Shown here: positions 34,676 through 41,665 of the stretch, in pieces | How positions within the stretch are numbered: the stretch's first letter is position 1 | Layout of the letters: every line of letters begins with the position of its first letter | NCBI RefSeq assembly: GCF_916618895.1 | Contig: NZ_OU745391.1 | Location: 1,302,001-1,366,000, forward strand | Origin: Pseudoclavibacter sp. Marseille-Q3772 | GTDB taxonomy: Bacteria; Actinomycetota; Actinomycetes; Actinomycetales; Microbacteriaceae | Length of the DNA: 64,000 nucleotides | Direction of reading: 5' to 3' | The notes under the pieces: generated by a model | Told to the model about the DNA's origin: nothing | Database searches by the model: none | The model's input: only the letters and a program-made list of their open reading frames with translations | Made by a program: the position numbers and the translations under genes

Positions 34676-35623
34676 ATGGACAAGCGCTGGCTCAGTTACG
34701 ACAAACAGGTCGAACTACTTCAAGAACGTGGTCTGACCGTCACTGACACCGCCTCAGCAGCCGAGTTTCTCTCTCGCGTAAACTACTACCGGTTCTCAGG
34801 TTATTTTCGTTACTGGCAAATCGCCCCAATGGCCGGTAACAATCGTTTCTTTGATGGCTCGTCGTTTGAGGTGATCCAGCGTCTCTACGAAGCCGAACAA
34901 GATCTCGTTGCGGTGTGCGACGAGGTCCTCCATCCAATCGAGGTTCTCCTGAGAACCCGGTTCGCCTACTACTACGCCAACCGGGTCGGAGCGATCGGCG
35001 CGTTCGCTCGAGGTGACGGGTTCACGCAATCAGCTGACCCTGATGACAAACGTGTCGAGAAGCATGCCTTGTCGAACCTGGATCGAAGCAAAGAGACTTT
35101 CGTTTCTCACTACCGCGATGAGATCAGAACTGGTAGGGCTTACAGCCCCGAAGCATACGCGCGCATGCCCATATGGGTGGCGGTGGAGGCCTTCTCATTT
35201 GGCAGCCTGTCCAGGCTCATCGAGGCTTCAGGCAAATCCGAAGTGCTGCACGACATGGCAGCGTCGATGAACGTTTCTCCAGCCACATTGCCCAGCCAAG
35301 TCCGATCATTCGTCTATCTACGCAACCGCAACGCCCACTGCGCAAAACTGTGGAACCACGCTGTTCTCGACCGCCCAGGGCTCCTCCCCAACGTCGCCCG
35401 ACGGGCCAAACGAGACCACCGTAAGTTCAACGATCACTCGATCTACAAGATTTTCGTCGCCCTTGATCAAATCGCCACCCGGGCCGGTCTCCAGCAAGAT
35501 TGGCTTGCAAACCGCGTTGAGCCGATCCTTTCCGCCAATTCCCTCCTCGCGGCAGGCATCGCAACGCCAGCCCGCTACGGCGAAATGCCACCGGACCTAC
35601 TCACTGCAAGCGCGCGGCCGTAA
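34676..35623 (+). CDS. Abi family (AbiD/AbiF, Abi_2) HEPN-type protein
   Basis: 315 residues. N-terminal signature FLSRVNYYRFSGYFRYWQ, then RLYEAEQDLVAVCDEVLHPIEVLLRTRFAYYY, MPIWVAVEAFSFGSLSRL and SFVYLRNRNAHCAKLWNH are hallmarks of the Abi_2 family. R216-X4-H221 is a HEPN ribonuclease motif, so the protein is a likely RNA-cleaving toxin or phage-defence effector, held in check by the upstream RNA. A TAGGGAA site precedes the ATG. Its end overlaps the small membrane-protein gene by 23 bp on the opposite strand, and its last codons lie in the repeat, a sign of insertion. No partner protein gene is present. Confidence 0.88.
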   Translation: MDKRWLSYDKQVELLQERGLTVTDTASAAEFLSRVNYYRFSGYFRYWQIAPMAGNNRFFDGSSFEVIQRLYEAEQDLVAVCDEVLHPIEVLLRTRFAYYYANRVGAIGAFARGDGFTQSADPDDKRVEKHALSNLDRSKETFVSHYRDEIRTGRAYSPEAYARMPIWVAVEAFSFGSLSRLIEASGKSEVLHDMAASMNVSPATLPSQVRSFVYLRNRNAHCAKLWNHAVLDRPGLLPNVARRAKRDHRKFNDHSIYKIFVALDQIATRAGLQQDWLANRVEPILSANSLLAAGIATPARYGEMPPDLLTASARP

Positions 35624-35792
35624 CCAGCTGCATCCCGACCGTAATATCGTCGCCGGTCTTTAGGAAGGTCTCGTCAACCCAGGGGAACACCCACGTCACC
35701 ATCGCGTACAGCACCGCGGCAATGAGCACCAGCATCACCAATAGTTTCACAGGCCAGGGGCCGGGAATCGCACGCCACAACGCTCCGTACAT
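35601..35792 (-). CDS. Small membrane protein next to sortase
   Basis: 63 residues; hydrophobic helix about 16-40, Trp-rich (ALWR, PGPW, TWVFPWV), C-terminal part outside or inside the membrane undetermined. ATG directly follows the sortase TAG, so the two are co-transcribed. The last residues (ARLQ) differ from copy 1 (ARWP) because the AbiF insertion supplies a new 3' end. Perhaps a sortase accessory protein; no known function. Confidence 0.7.
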   Translation of the reverse strand: MYGALWRAIPGPWPVKLLVMLVLIAAVLYAMVTWVFPWVDETFLKTGDDITVGMQLVTAARLQ

Positions 35793-35878
35793 CTAGTGCT
35801 CCGCTCCGCCACCGGTGTCGCCACCGTCATTGTTATTGCGCGCATCCACCGCGCCCTTAATCTCCGCCGGAGGCCCCT
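35609..35878 (-). repeat. 270-bp direct repeat, copy 2 (native sortase locus)
   Basis: Partner of 32166-32436. Covers the small membrane-protein gene and the last 86 bp of the sortase gene. This copy adjoins the complete sortase gene and is taken as the original. Confidence 0.9.
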
Positions 35879-36617
35879 CCGAACGCGGCACAAAGTCAAC
35901 GAAGGTGTTGTACGCCACCACCCGTTCCTCGGTCGAGTGGAACGGGTTACAGGTCATCAGCAAGAGGATTCGATCCCCACCCTTTTCCTGCGGGTAGCGC
36001 GGCACATCCGAAAGAATCGATACCTCATCCGGACCGACATACTCACCCGACCGGAACTGGTAAACGTACCAGCCATCCACCGTCTCGACATAGGCCTTGT
36101 CACCGAGCTGCAGATCGGGAACCTTCTGCATCGAAGCGCCGTACGCAAGTCGGTGACCAGCCACGGCGAAGGTACCCACCGCACCGACCGGATCCGACTC
36201 CGGGTAGTAACCGATGTAGTAGTCGAGCACACCGTAGCGAGTGATGCCCGTTGCGATCGTGCGTGAATAATCAGCACCCCACGCCGGCACGTACAGCACC
36301 GCGAACGGAGTGGCCTCTTCCTTCGGCGCCTTCCGAATCGGAATACCGCTCTCGTCGACCTCAGCCGGAGCCGCAGTCTTTGACTGCTCAGCGAGCTGCT
36401 GCGATAGCTGCCCGCCCTGTTCATTCTGCTCATTACCGACGATGATGTCGTTTAGCCAGAACTTCCAGCCCATGAAACACATCATCAGTACGCCAGCGGT
36501 GAGTAGTAGTTCGCCGATAACCCCAGAGACGGTTACGCGTGGCTGCCGTTTGGGCGCCCCGTGCTTGGCACGACGTCGGGAACGCTCAGTTGACGTCCCA
36601 CGCAGGTCATCATTCAT
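35793..36617 (-). CDS. srtE: Class E sortase
   Basis: 274-residue membrane cysteine transpeptidase that attaches proteins with LAxTG-type signals to the wall. Cytoplasmic basic N-terminus, membrane helix about 32-54, then the sortase barrel with catalytic His155 (AVAGHRLAYG), Cys223 (LMTCNPFHSTEE) and Arg232. The ATG at 36615-36617 (MNDDLRG) lies 31 bp from the divergent crgA start; the open frame beyond it runs antisense to crgA and is rejected. Proteins A and B (LAETG) are likely clients. Low-complexity Asn/Gly/Asp tail. Confidence 0.92.
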   Translation of the reverse strand: MNDDLRGTSTERSRRRAKHGAPKRQPRVTVSGVIGELLLTAGVLMMCFMGWKFWLNDIIVGNEQNEQGGQLSQQLAEQSKTAAPAEVDESGIPIRKAPKEEATPFAVLYVPAWGADYSRTIATGITRYGVLDYYIGYYPESDPVGAVGTFAVAGHRLAYGASMQKVPDLQLGDKAYVETVDGWYVYQFRSGEYVGPDEVSILSDVPRYPQEKGGDRILLLMTCNPFHSTEERVVAYNTFVDFVPRSEGPPAEIKGAVDARNNNDGGDTGGGAEH

Positions 36618-36648
36618 GCATGACAGTCTAGGCAGGTAGGATGCATCC

Positions 36649-37299
36649 ATGCCAGAAACTAGCCCGAAGAACGACGCCGACGACTCGGTCGAACTCACCG
36701 AAGCCACCGACGCGAAGTCGAATGACGTCGACGACGCTGCGGAGGATGCCGCGACCGACGAGGACACGGTAGGCGCAACAGCCGTAGAAGCCGATGTCGA
36801 CGAGCCAGCGGACGACGCCGAGGCGGATACGAATGACGCAGATGACGCTGCGGACGATGCCGATGACGCTGCTGAAGACGACGATGCGGACGCAGACGAG
36901 AAGGGCGCGGGCGTAGGCAGCAAGCGCAACAAGACGATGGATGCGAAAGCTCGCCGCAAGGCTGAGCGCAAGCGGATCGAGCGTTCCAAGGAGATCGCTC
37001 GCGAAGCCACATCCAAGAAATCGAAGGCATCGCGTCGCTCCAAGAAGAAGTCCGGCGACGACGCCTCCCTCACCAAGGAGCAGCTGCGCGCCTCCGGCAG
37101 CAAGACCGTTGCCGAGGATGCGAACCCGGTGTGGTTCAAGCCGATCATGTTCGGCTTCCTCATCATCGGCTTCCTGTGGATCATCGTGTACTACCTGTCG
37201 CAGGGTCGCCTGCCGGTCGCATCCCTCGCCGACTGGAACATCCTCGTAGCTTTCGGCATCGCCCTTGTCGGCTTCCTGATGATGTCTAATTGGAAATAG
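36649..37299 (+). CDS. crgA: Cell division protein CrgA with long charged N-terminal extension
   Basis: 216 residues, against about 85-100 usual for CrgA. The C-terminal 60 residues are the CrgA domain with two membrane helices (NPVWFKPIMFGFLIIGFLWI; ILVAFGIALVGFLMMSNWK). Before it come an Asp/Ala-rich acidic part (about 1-85) and a Lys/Arg-rich part (about 86-140). CrgA helps recruit septal wall enzymes in mycobacteria and regulates FtsZ in Streptomyces. The position beside srtE and a rhomboid gene is the usual actinobacterial one. Confidence 0.88.
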   Translation: MPETSPKNDADDSVELTEATDAKSNDVDDAAEDAATDEDTVGATAVEADVDEPADDAEADTNDADDAADDADDAAEDDDADADEKGAGVGSKRNKTMDAKARRKAERKRIERSKEIAREATSKKSKASRRSKKKSGDDASLTKEQLRASGSKTVAEDANPVWFKPIMFGFLIIGFLWIIVYYLSQGRLPVASLADWNILVAFGIALVGFLMMSNWK

Positions 37300-37310
37300 C
37301 TGAGCTTCAC

Positions 37311-37350
37311 CAGCGCCCGCTGCCACGTTATCCACAGGCAGTGGGCGCTG
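37311..37350 (+). terminator. Terminator of crgA with a DnaA box in its loop
   Basis: Arms CAGCGCCCGCTGCC (37311-37324) and GGCAGTGGGCGCTG (37337-37350) pair with one mismatch; TTGCTTTAT follows. The 12-nt loop contains a perfect DnaA box TTATCCACA (37328-37336). Confidence 0.75.
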
Positions 37351-37452
37351 TTGCTTTATAAAACCCCAGATTATTGGCCGATTCCAGAATCATTACACAG
37401 CTGGAGTTACAGCTGTGTAGTTCTCCCCAGGTGTGGATAACCCTGTGGATAA
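37328..37452. promoter_or_regulatory. Three perfect DnaA boxes outside oriC
   Basis: TTATCCACA at 37328-37336 and the complement TGTGGATAA at 37432-37440 and 37444-37452 (the last two 3 bp apart, same orientation). A 9-bp inverted repeat ACACAGCTG/CAGCTGTGT (37396-37419) lies between. The site is about 12 kb from oriC, between the ends of crgA and the rhomboid gene. Confidence 0.75.
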
Positions 37453-37464
37453 CTCGCCGCGGTG

Positions 37465-38418
37465 TTAGAGCAGAGTTCCCATCAGCGGCGGCAACCCCAC
37501 ACAGGCCACCGCGATTGCGAGCTGACACCACAATCCCAAGCGCGCCGGCTGCTTCGCCGCACGCAGATCGTGCACCGTGAGCCAACCGCACAGCAGCCCG
37601 ATCGCCAATCCACCGACGTGCGCCTCCCACGACACCCCCGGATTCGTGAACGAGATCACGACGTTCAGGGCAATCAGGATCAGCATCGAGGTCACATCCT
37701 GCCCACTGGTGCGCAATACGACGAACCACGCTGCAAACAGACCGAAGATCGCGCCCGACGCCCCAACAACCCAGGCGTCCGCGTTGAATAGCGCCACCGC
37801 GAGCGAACCGCCCAGCGCCGACACCACATACAGCACGGCGAAACGGAGCGAACCGATCACTGGCTCCAAGGCACGACCAAAGATCCACACCGAAAGCATG
37901 TTGAACGCGAAGTGCAAGAAGCCGAGGTGCAGGAACGCCGAGGTCAGCATCCGCCACGGCTCAAACACCGTGTTTCCGGCGAAGTCCACATGCTGTAAGT
38001 CGGTGAACTGTGGCGAATAGGCACCCGCCTGGGTGATCCAATCGTTGCCGGTGATCAGACGCGAGAGCTGAGCAATACCGGCGAGCACCGTGATCGCGAT
38101 GATGATGTAGGTGGCTGGAGAATCTCCACCGAACAATCGCTGCGTGATCGGACCGCGTGCCGCCGACCGCATCCGTCGACGCTCTGACCGACCAGAGCGG
38201 CCACCGGGAATGACCCGAAGGCCACGCACAGAGCCCGCGCCGGCAGCATCGCCTCGCAGGCATTCGGGGCAGATCACGCCAACCGGCGCCTCAGTTTGGC
38301 AATCGACACAAATCGTGCGGGTACACCGCTGGCACAGCACAAAACTGCGCCGATCAGGGTGTCGATAGCAGTAGTTATCGGGATGCTCGGCACCGGCAGC
38401 TGAATCGCTCATAGTCAT
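37465..38418 (-). CDS. Rhomboid-family intramembrane serine protease
   Basis: 317 residues. An N-terminal zinc-ribbon/B-box-like part with CxxC pairs (YCYRHPDRRSFVLCQRC ... CVDC ... CPEC) precedes six or seven membrane helices. Catalytic serine in GASGAIFGLFA and histidine in AHVGGLAIGLL are present, as is the FLHLGFLHFAFNM motif. Cleaves membrane-anchored substrates; targets unknown. ATG at 38416-38418 or 38410-38412. Confidence 0.92.
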   Translation of the reverse strand: MTMSDSAAGAEHPDNYCYRHPDRRSFVLCQRCTRTICVDCQTEAPVGVICPECLRGDAAGAGSVRGLRVIPGGRSGRSERRRMRSAARGPITQRLFGGDSPATYIIIAITVLAGIAQLSRLITGNDWITQAGAYSPQFTDLQHVDFAGNTVFEPWRMLTSAFLHLGFLHFAFNMLSVWIFGRALEPVIGSLRFAVLYVVSALGGSLAVALFNADAWVVGASGAIFGLFAAWFVVLRTSGQDVTSMLILIALNVVISFTNPGVSWEAHVGGLAIGLLCGWLTVHDLRAAKQPARLGLWCQLAIAVACVGLPPLMGTLL

Positions 38419-38520
38419 ATTGTGGTCGCGAATCCCGGATAACTACACGCAGGCGGTGCCGAGTGTCGCACGTACGGGTGCGTCACCCGGTCACCGCCCG
38501 GTTTGATTGGTGAACAGGAT

Positions 38521-39060
38521 CTAGAGCTGCTCGACCTCGACCGACTCGATGACAACATCCTGCAGCGGACGGTCGCTCGCGTTGGTCTCAACGGCCTCGA
38601 TCTTGTCGACAACCTGCTTGGAGGCGTCGTCGGCAACCTCACCGAAGATGGTGTGCTTGCCCTGCAGCCAGGTGGTCGGTGCAGTGGTGATGAAGAACTG
38701 CGACCCGTTGGTGCCGCGACCGGCTACTCGGCCAGCGTTGGCCATCGCCAGTACGTAGGGCTTGGTGAAGTCGAGCTCGGGGTGGATCTCGTCGTCGAAG
38801 TTGAAGCCCGGGCCGCCGGTACCGGTTCCGGTGCGGTCGCCACCCTGCAACATGAAGTCACGAATGATGCGGTGGAAGATTACGCCCGAGTAGAACGGTT
38901 CCTGCTTGGTTTCGCCAGTGGCCGGGTCAACCCACTCGAGCTCTCCGGTGGCCAGGCCAGTGATGACCTTGACCGTGTTCGGCGCGTGGTTGCCGAACAG
39001 GTTGAGCTTGATGTCTCCGTGGTTAGTGTGCAGCGTCATAACTGCGGTTGCGTTGGTCAT
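38521..39060 (-). CDS. ppiA: Cyclophilin-type peptidyl-prolyl cis-trans isomerase
   Basis: 179 residues, cytoplasmic (no signal peptide). Cyclophilin motifs are VIFHRIIRDFMLQGGDRTG, GTNGSQFFITTAPTTWLQGK and HTIFGEV, including catalytic Arg and Phe. Start at ATG 39058-39060, with AAGGA 7 nt upstream; the open frame further upstream is non-coding. Same position next to the rhomboid gene as in other actinobacteria. Confidence 0.94.
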   Translation of the reverse strand: MTNATAVMTLHTNHGDIKLNLFGNHAPNTVKVITGLATGELEWVDPATGETKQEPFYSGVIFHRIIRDFMLQGGDRTGTGTGGPGFNFDDEIHPELDFTKPYVLAMANAGRVAGRGTNGSQFFITTAPTTWLQGKHTIFGEVADDASKQVVDKIEAVETNASDRPLQDVVIESVEVEQL

Positions 39061-39244
39061 GGTGCAATCCTTACATAAGGCAGTCGACTGGTATTCATCC
39101 ACCACGCAGGTTCGCGCGCCCCGATACTTGTTACCCCCCATCCCAGCCGGGTTCAGGAATGGCCAATATCTGCATGCCAAGATAGTGATGTCCAATCCTG
39201 TATTGACCAATCAAGCTATTGGGTAGACCATCCCGGAGGTAGAA

Positions 39245-39871
39245 ATGGCACTCTCAAGGAAGAACAAGCGCAAGCTCAACCGTCTGCGCCGCGACGCCGA
39301 CCGCCTCTGGTCGGAACAGCAGGCCGTGTTCCAGAAGGCAAGCGAGCTGGTAGGCCGCGCCGGTGGCGCAGCGAAGTCCTACGCCGACAGCGAGATCGCT
39401 CCGGTCGTTCGCAAGCGCGTTGACAACGACATCCGCCCCGCATTCGACCGCGGTGTTGAAGGTGGCCGCCGCGCCCTCGCGCAGGCCGACCAGTTCATTC
39501 AGAAGAACGTCCTGCCCGCCGTTGCTCACGTTGGTGGCAACGTCACCGGCGCGGTACGCGAGGTGCTCGACTCGGAGCCCGTGAAGAACGTTCAGCAGCG
39601 CGCAGGTCAGTTCCAGCAGGAAGCATCGAAGAACTTCCAGCGCGCCCAGAAAGAGGTCTCGAAGCGTCAGGCACGCATCGAGAAGGAGCTTAAGAAGAAG
39701 CAGAAGAAGTCGGGCCCCGGCTTCGGCGGCTGGTTCCTCATCGGTGCCGGTGTTGCCGCAATCTCGGCCGTTGGCTACGCACTGTGGCAGACCTTCCGCG
39801 CTGACGACGACCTCTGGATTGCTGACGAAGAACTCGACGCACCGGTAACCAAGGTCGTAACCGACAAGTAG
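39245..39871 (+). CDS. Membrane-anchored hypothetical protein with helical basic region
   Basis: 208 residues, strong GGAGGTAG ribosome site. Lys/Arg-rich start (SRKNKRKLNRLRRDADRL), a long, probably coiled-coil helical region, a basic stretch (KKKQKKSGPG, near 160) and one membrane helix (about 166-185) with a short acidic tail. It looks like the DNA-helicase-misnamed or DUF5324-like actinobacterial membrane proteins, but I cannot assign it. Expected to be membrane-bound with a large cytoplasmic helical part. Confidence 0.75.
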   Translation: MALSRKNKRKLNRLRRDADRLWSEQQAVFQKASELVGRAGGAAKSYADSEIAPVVRKRVDNDIRPAFDRGVEGGRRALAQADQFIQKNVLPAVAHVGGNVTGAVREVLDSEPVKNVQQRAGQFQQEASKNFQRAQKEVSKRQARIEKELKKKQKKSGPGFGGWFLIGAGVAAISAVGYALWQTFRADDDLWIADEELDAPVTKVVTDK

Positions 39872-39884
39872 TCGCATCCGCGGC

Positions 39885-39930
39885 GAAACAATCACGGGCC
39901 TCGCGTGACGCGGGGCCCGTATTGTGTTTC
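39885..39930. terminator. Bidirectional terminator between convergent genes
   Basis: Long inverted repeat (GAAACAAT.ACGGGCC... / ...GGCCCGTATTGTGTTTC) with a short TGA loop, lying between the stops of the genes at 39871 and 39943. Confidence 0.75.
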
Positions 39931-39942
39931 CGGATGCGATCG

Positions 39943-40500
39943 CTACAGCTCGGCAGGTAGCTCGCTGTTCGCGTTGTGCTCATCCAGCGGTTCAGCGGTG
40001 GTATCAAGTTGCGGCAGCTGCACCGGGGGCCGGCGCTTAGGACCGCCGAGCCCTTCAAGGTGACCATTGCGCGGGCGTTCGTGGTACAGCCGCATAGCAA
40101 CGCGCACCAGCGAGACCGTCTGCAGTTTCTTGACCTCGCGCAGATCGAACCAACGCGCCTCATCCGTCGTGCCGTGCTCTTCGGCGCGCAGTTCACCGCC
40201 GATCACACTCGCCTGATACACAATGCGAACATTCTGGAGCGGTGCCTCTTGTGGGCGGCCCTTGCGGCGACGGTTGCGCGCGTTAACGACGATTGAGTCC
40301 ACCCCGAGGAGCTGATCCAGCTGCGCGTGGTAGCCGGTTTCTTCCCAGATCTCGCGGATGGCAGCGTCGTGGGGGTCCTCCCCGGCCTCTACCCCGCCAC
40401 CCGGCAGGGTCCATCCCGAACGTCCGCGAGAGTTCCAGTGGGCGAGCAGCACCTGGCCGTCTCGCACAATTACTCCGTACGCGCCAACTCGGAATCGCAT
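39943..40500 (-). CDS. NUDIX hydrolase
   Basis: 185 residues. Complete Nudix box GGGVEAGEDPHDAAIREIWE-ETGY (about 36-58) for hydrolysis of a nucleoside-diphosphate-linked compound. The N-terminus FRVGAYGVIVRDGQVLLAHW fits ADP-ribose/MutT-like members. Substrate unknown. C-terminal 40 residues are extra and low-conserved. Start at the ATG before an AGGAG-like site. Confidence 0.88.
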   Translation of the reverse strand: MRFRVGAYGVIVRDGQVLLAHWNSRGRSGWTLPGGGVEAGEDPHDAAIREIWEETGYHAQLDQLLGVDSIVVNARNRRRKGRPQEAPLQNVRIVYQASVIGGELRAEEHGTTDEARWFDLREVKKLQTVSLVRVAMRLYHERPRNGHLEGLGGPKRRPPVQLPQLDTTAEPLDEHNANSELPAEL

Positions 40501-40973
40501 CCTGACTCCTTTCGTTGGCTGATGGCATCACAGCGGTCTACCGGATGCGGTATCGGTCTTCCGCGACACCTGTTCGGTGAATCACGCGGTACATAACATT
40601 CGAGTTTACGTCGTTGGGGTTCCAGAATGTGCGAAACAGCACAACCTGCTGACTCAGCACCGGCGAGCGGCTGCCTTATTACGTCGCCCACCTCAGGTAC
40701 CGGCCCTCCCGCGGACAAATGGCGCAAATACGGGCCACCAACCCGTATATAGCGATGCCGATGACTATTTGCGCCATTTCTCCGCAAACGGTGCAGTAGC
40801 ACCAGAAAGGCTGCCGTAGATACCCTGGTGAGCAAGTAAAGAGCACGGATAGGGGGCGAACCGGCACCAACCAAGTTGCCTGCTAGCAACAGAATCGGAA
40901 ACCGTGGACTCCATCGGCACCCCAGGAAAACACTGAGTCCCCCACGAAGAACTCGTAGGGGACTCACCACCCG
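40501..40973. other. Gene-free region with palindromic element
   Basis: 473 bp between the NUDIX gene and tRNA-Ala. No gene. It holds the 75-bp palindromic element at 40711-40785. The GAGTCCCCC / GGGGACTC arms at 40935-40965 could be a terminator hairpin for the tRNAs. Confidence 0.5.
40711..40785. repeat. 75-bp palindromic element
   Basis: Perfect 14-bp arms AAATGGCGCAAATA (40717-40730) and its complement (40766-40779), extended outward by GCGGA/TCCGC with one mismatch. A nested ACGGG/CCCGT hairpin lies inside. Same size class and layout as the 73-bp elements but different sequence. Confidence 0.65.
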
Positions 40974-41046
40974 TGGAGCCTGCGGGAATCGAACCCGCGA
41001 CCTCCTGCTTGCAAAGCAGGCGCTCTACCAATTGAGCTAAGGCCCC
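40974..41046 (-). tRNA. tRNA-Ala (anticodon TGC)
   Basis: Minus strand: GGGGCCT acceptor at 41046-41040, D arm AGCTCAATTGGTAGAGC, anticodon stem-loop CTGCTTTGCAAGCAG (TGC), T arm GCGGGTTCGATTCCCGC, 3' arm AGGCTCC and discriminator A. 73 nt; CCA is not encoded. Follows tRNA-Ile by 22 bp. Confidence 0.97.
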
Positions 41047-41068
41047 GTTCGGTACATTGCTGCACCAG

Positions 41069-41142
41069 TGGGTCTACCAGGACTTGAACCTGGGACCTCT
41101 TCGTTATCAGCGAAGCGCTCTAACCGCCTGAGCTATAGACCC
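41069..41142 (-). tRNA. tRNA-Ile (anticodon GAT)
   Basis: Minus strand: GGGTCTA acceptor at 41142-41136, anticodon loop CTGATAA gives GAT, T arm CCAGGTTCAAGTCCTGG, 3' TAGACCC plus A. 74 nt; CCA not encoded. tRNA-Ile and tRNA-Ala downstream of gyrA is a widely conserved arrangement in actinobacteria. Confidence 0.97.
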
Positions 41143-41231
41143 GTAAACATTTCCCTCTCGGGAGCTGTTCAGCACAAGAAACGAGACTACCGCACCAATC
41201 GCTGCTCGCGCAACTTGACGGCGCAACGCTT

Positions 41232-41654
41232 CTAGTTGTTTGTGAATCCAAACACCAAACCACCGGTGATGCGCACCAGCAGGTTGTAGACGAATGCACC
41301 CACCGCGGCGAGCGCCGTGTACACAATCACCTGCAGGAGACCACAAACCACACCGAATAGGGTGACCGAGCCGAAGTTCACGAAGGACTCAACCGTCACA
41401 GTGGCATCCTGGCCCTCGTTAGCACCGGTGGTAACGTTGAGCAGTTCGTTCATCGACTTCATCACACCCGTGTTGGCCAGTACGACCCAGCCGAGCATGA
41501 ACGCTACGACAGTGGCGATTCCCGCGAACAGGGCCAACCAGAACGCCATCTTAACCACAGACCATACGTCGACCTGCACTAAGCGCAGGCGAACCTGCTT
41601 GCCGCGCGTACGGCGTTCGGATTTCTTCGCGAGTTTGTCAGCGACTGATGTCAT
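41232..41654 (-). CDS. DUF3566 transmembrane protein
   Basis: 140 residues: basic N-terminus, VRLRLVQVDVWSVVKMAFW motif, two membrane helices (about 35-60 and 100-125) with a loop between. This family lies directly after gyrA in most actinobacteria; the function is unknown. The start is 11 bp after the gyrA stop, so it is co-transcribed. Confidence 0.9.
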   Translation of the reverse strand: MTSVADKLAKKSERRTRGKQVRLRLVQVDVWSVVKMAFWLALFAGIATVVAFMLGWVVLANTGVMKSMNELLNVTTGANEGQDATVTVESFVNFGSVTLFGVVCGLLQVIVYTALAAVGAFVYNLLVRITGGLVFGFTNN

Positions 41655-41665
41655 GGTTGTTGATC

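Noticed and set aside
36618..37184. N-terminal extension of the sortase frame
   Set aside because: It is antisense to crgA, Ser/Ala-rich only because crgA is Asp/Ala-rich; the class E sortase begins naturally at 36617 with a cytoplasmic basic segment and anchor.
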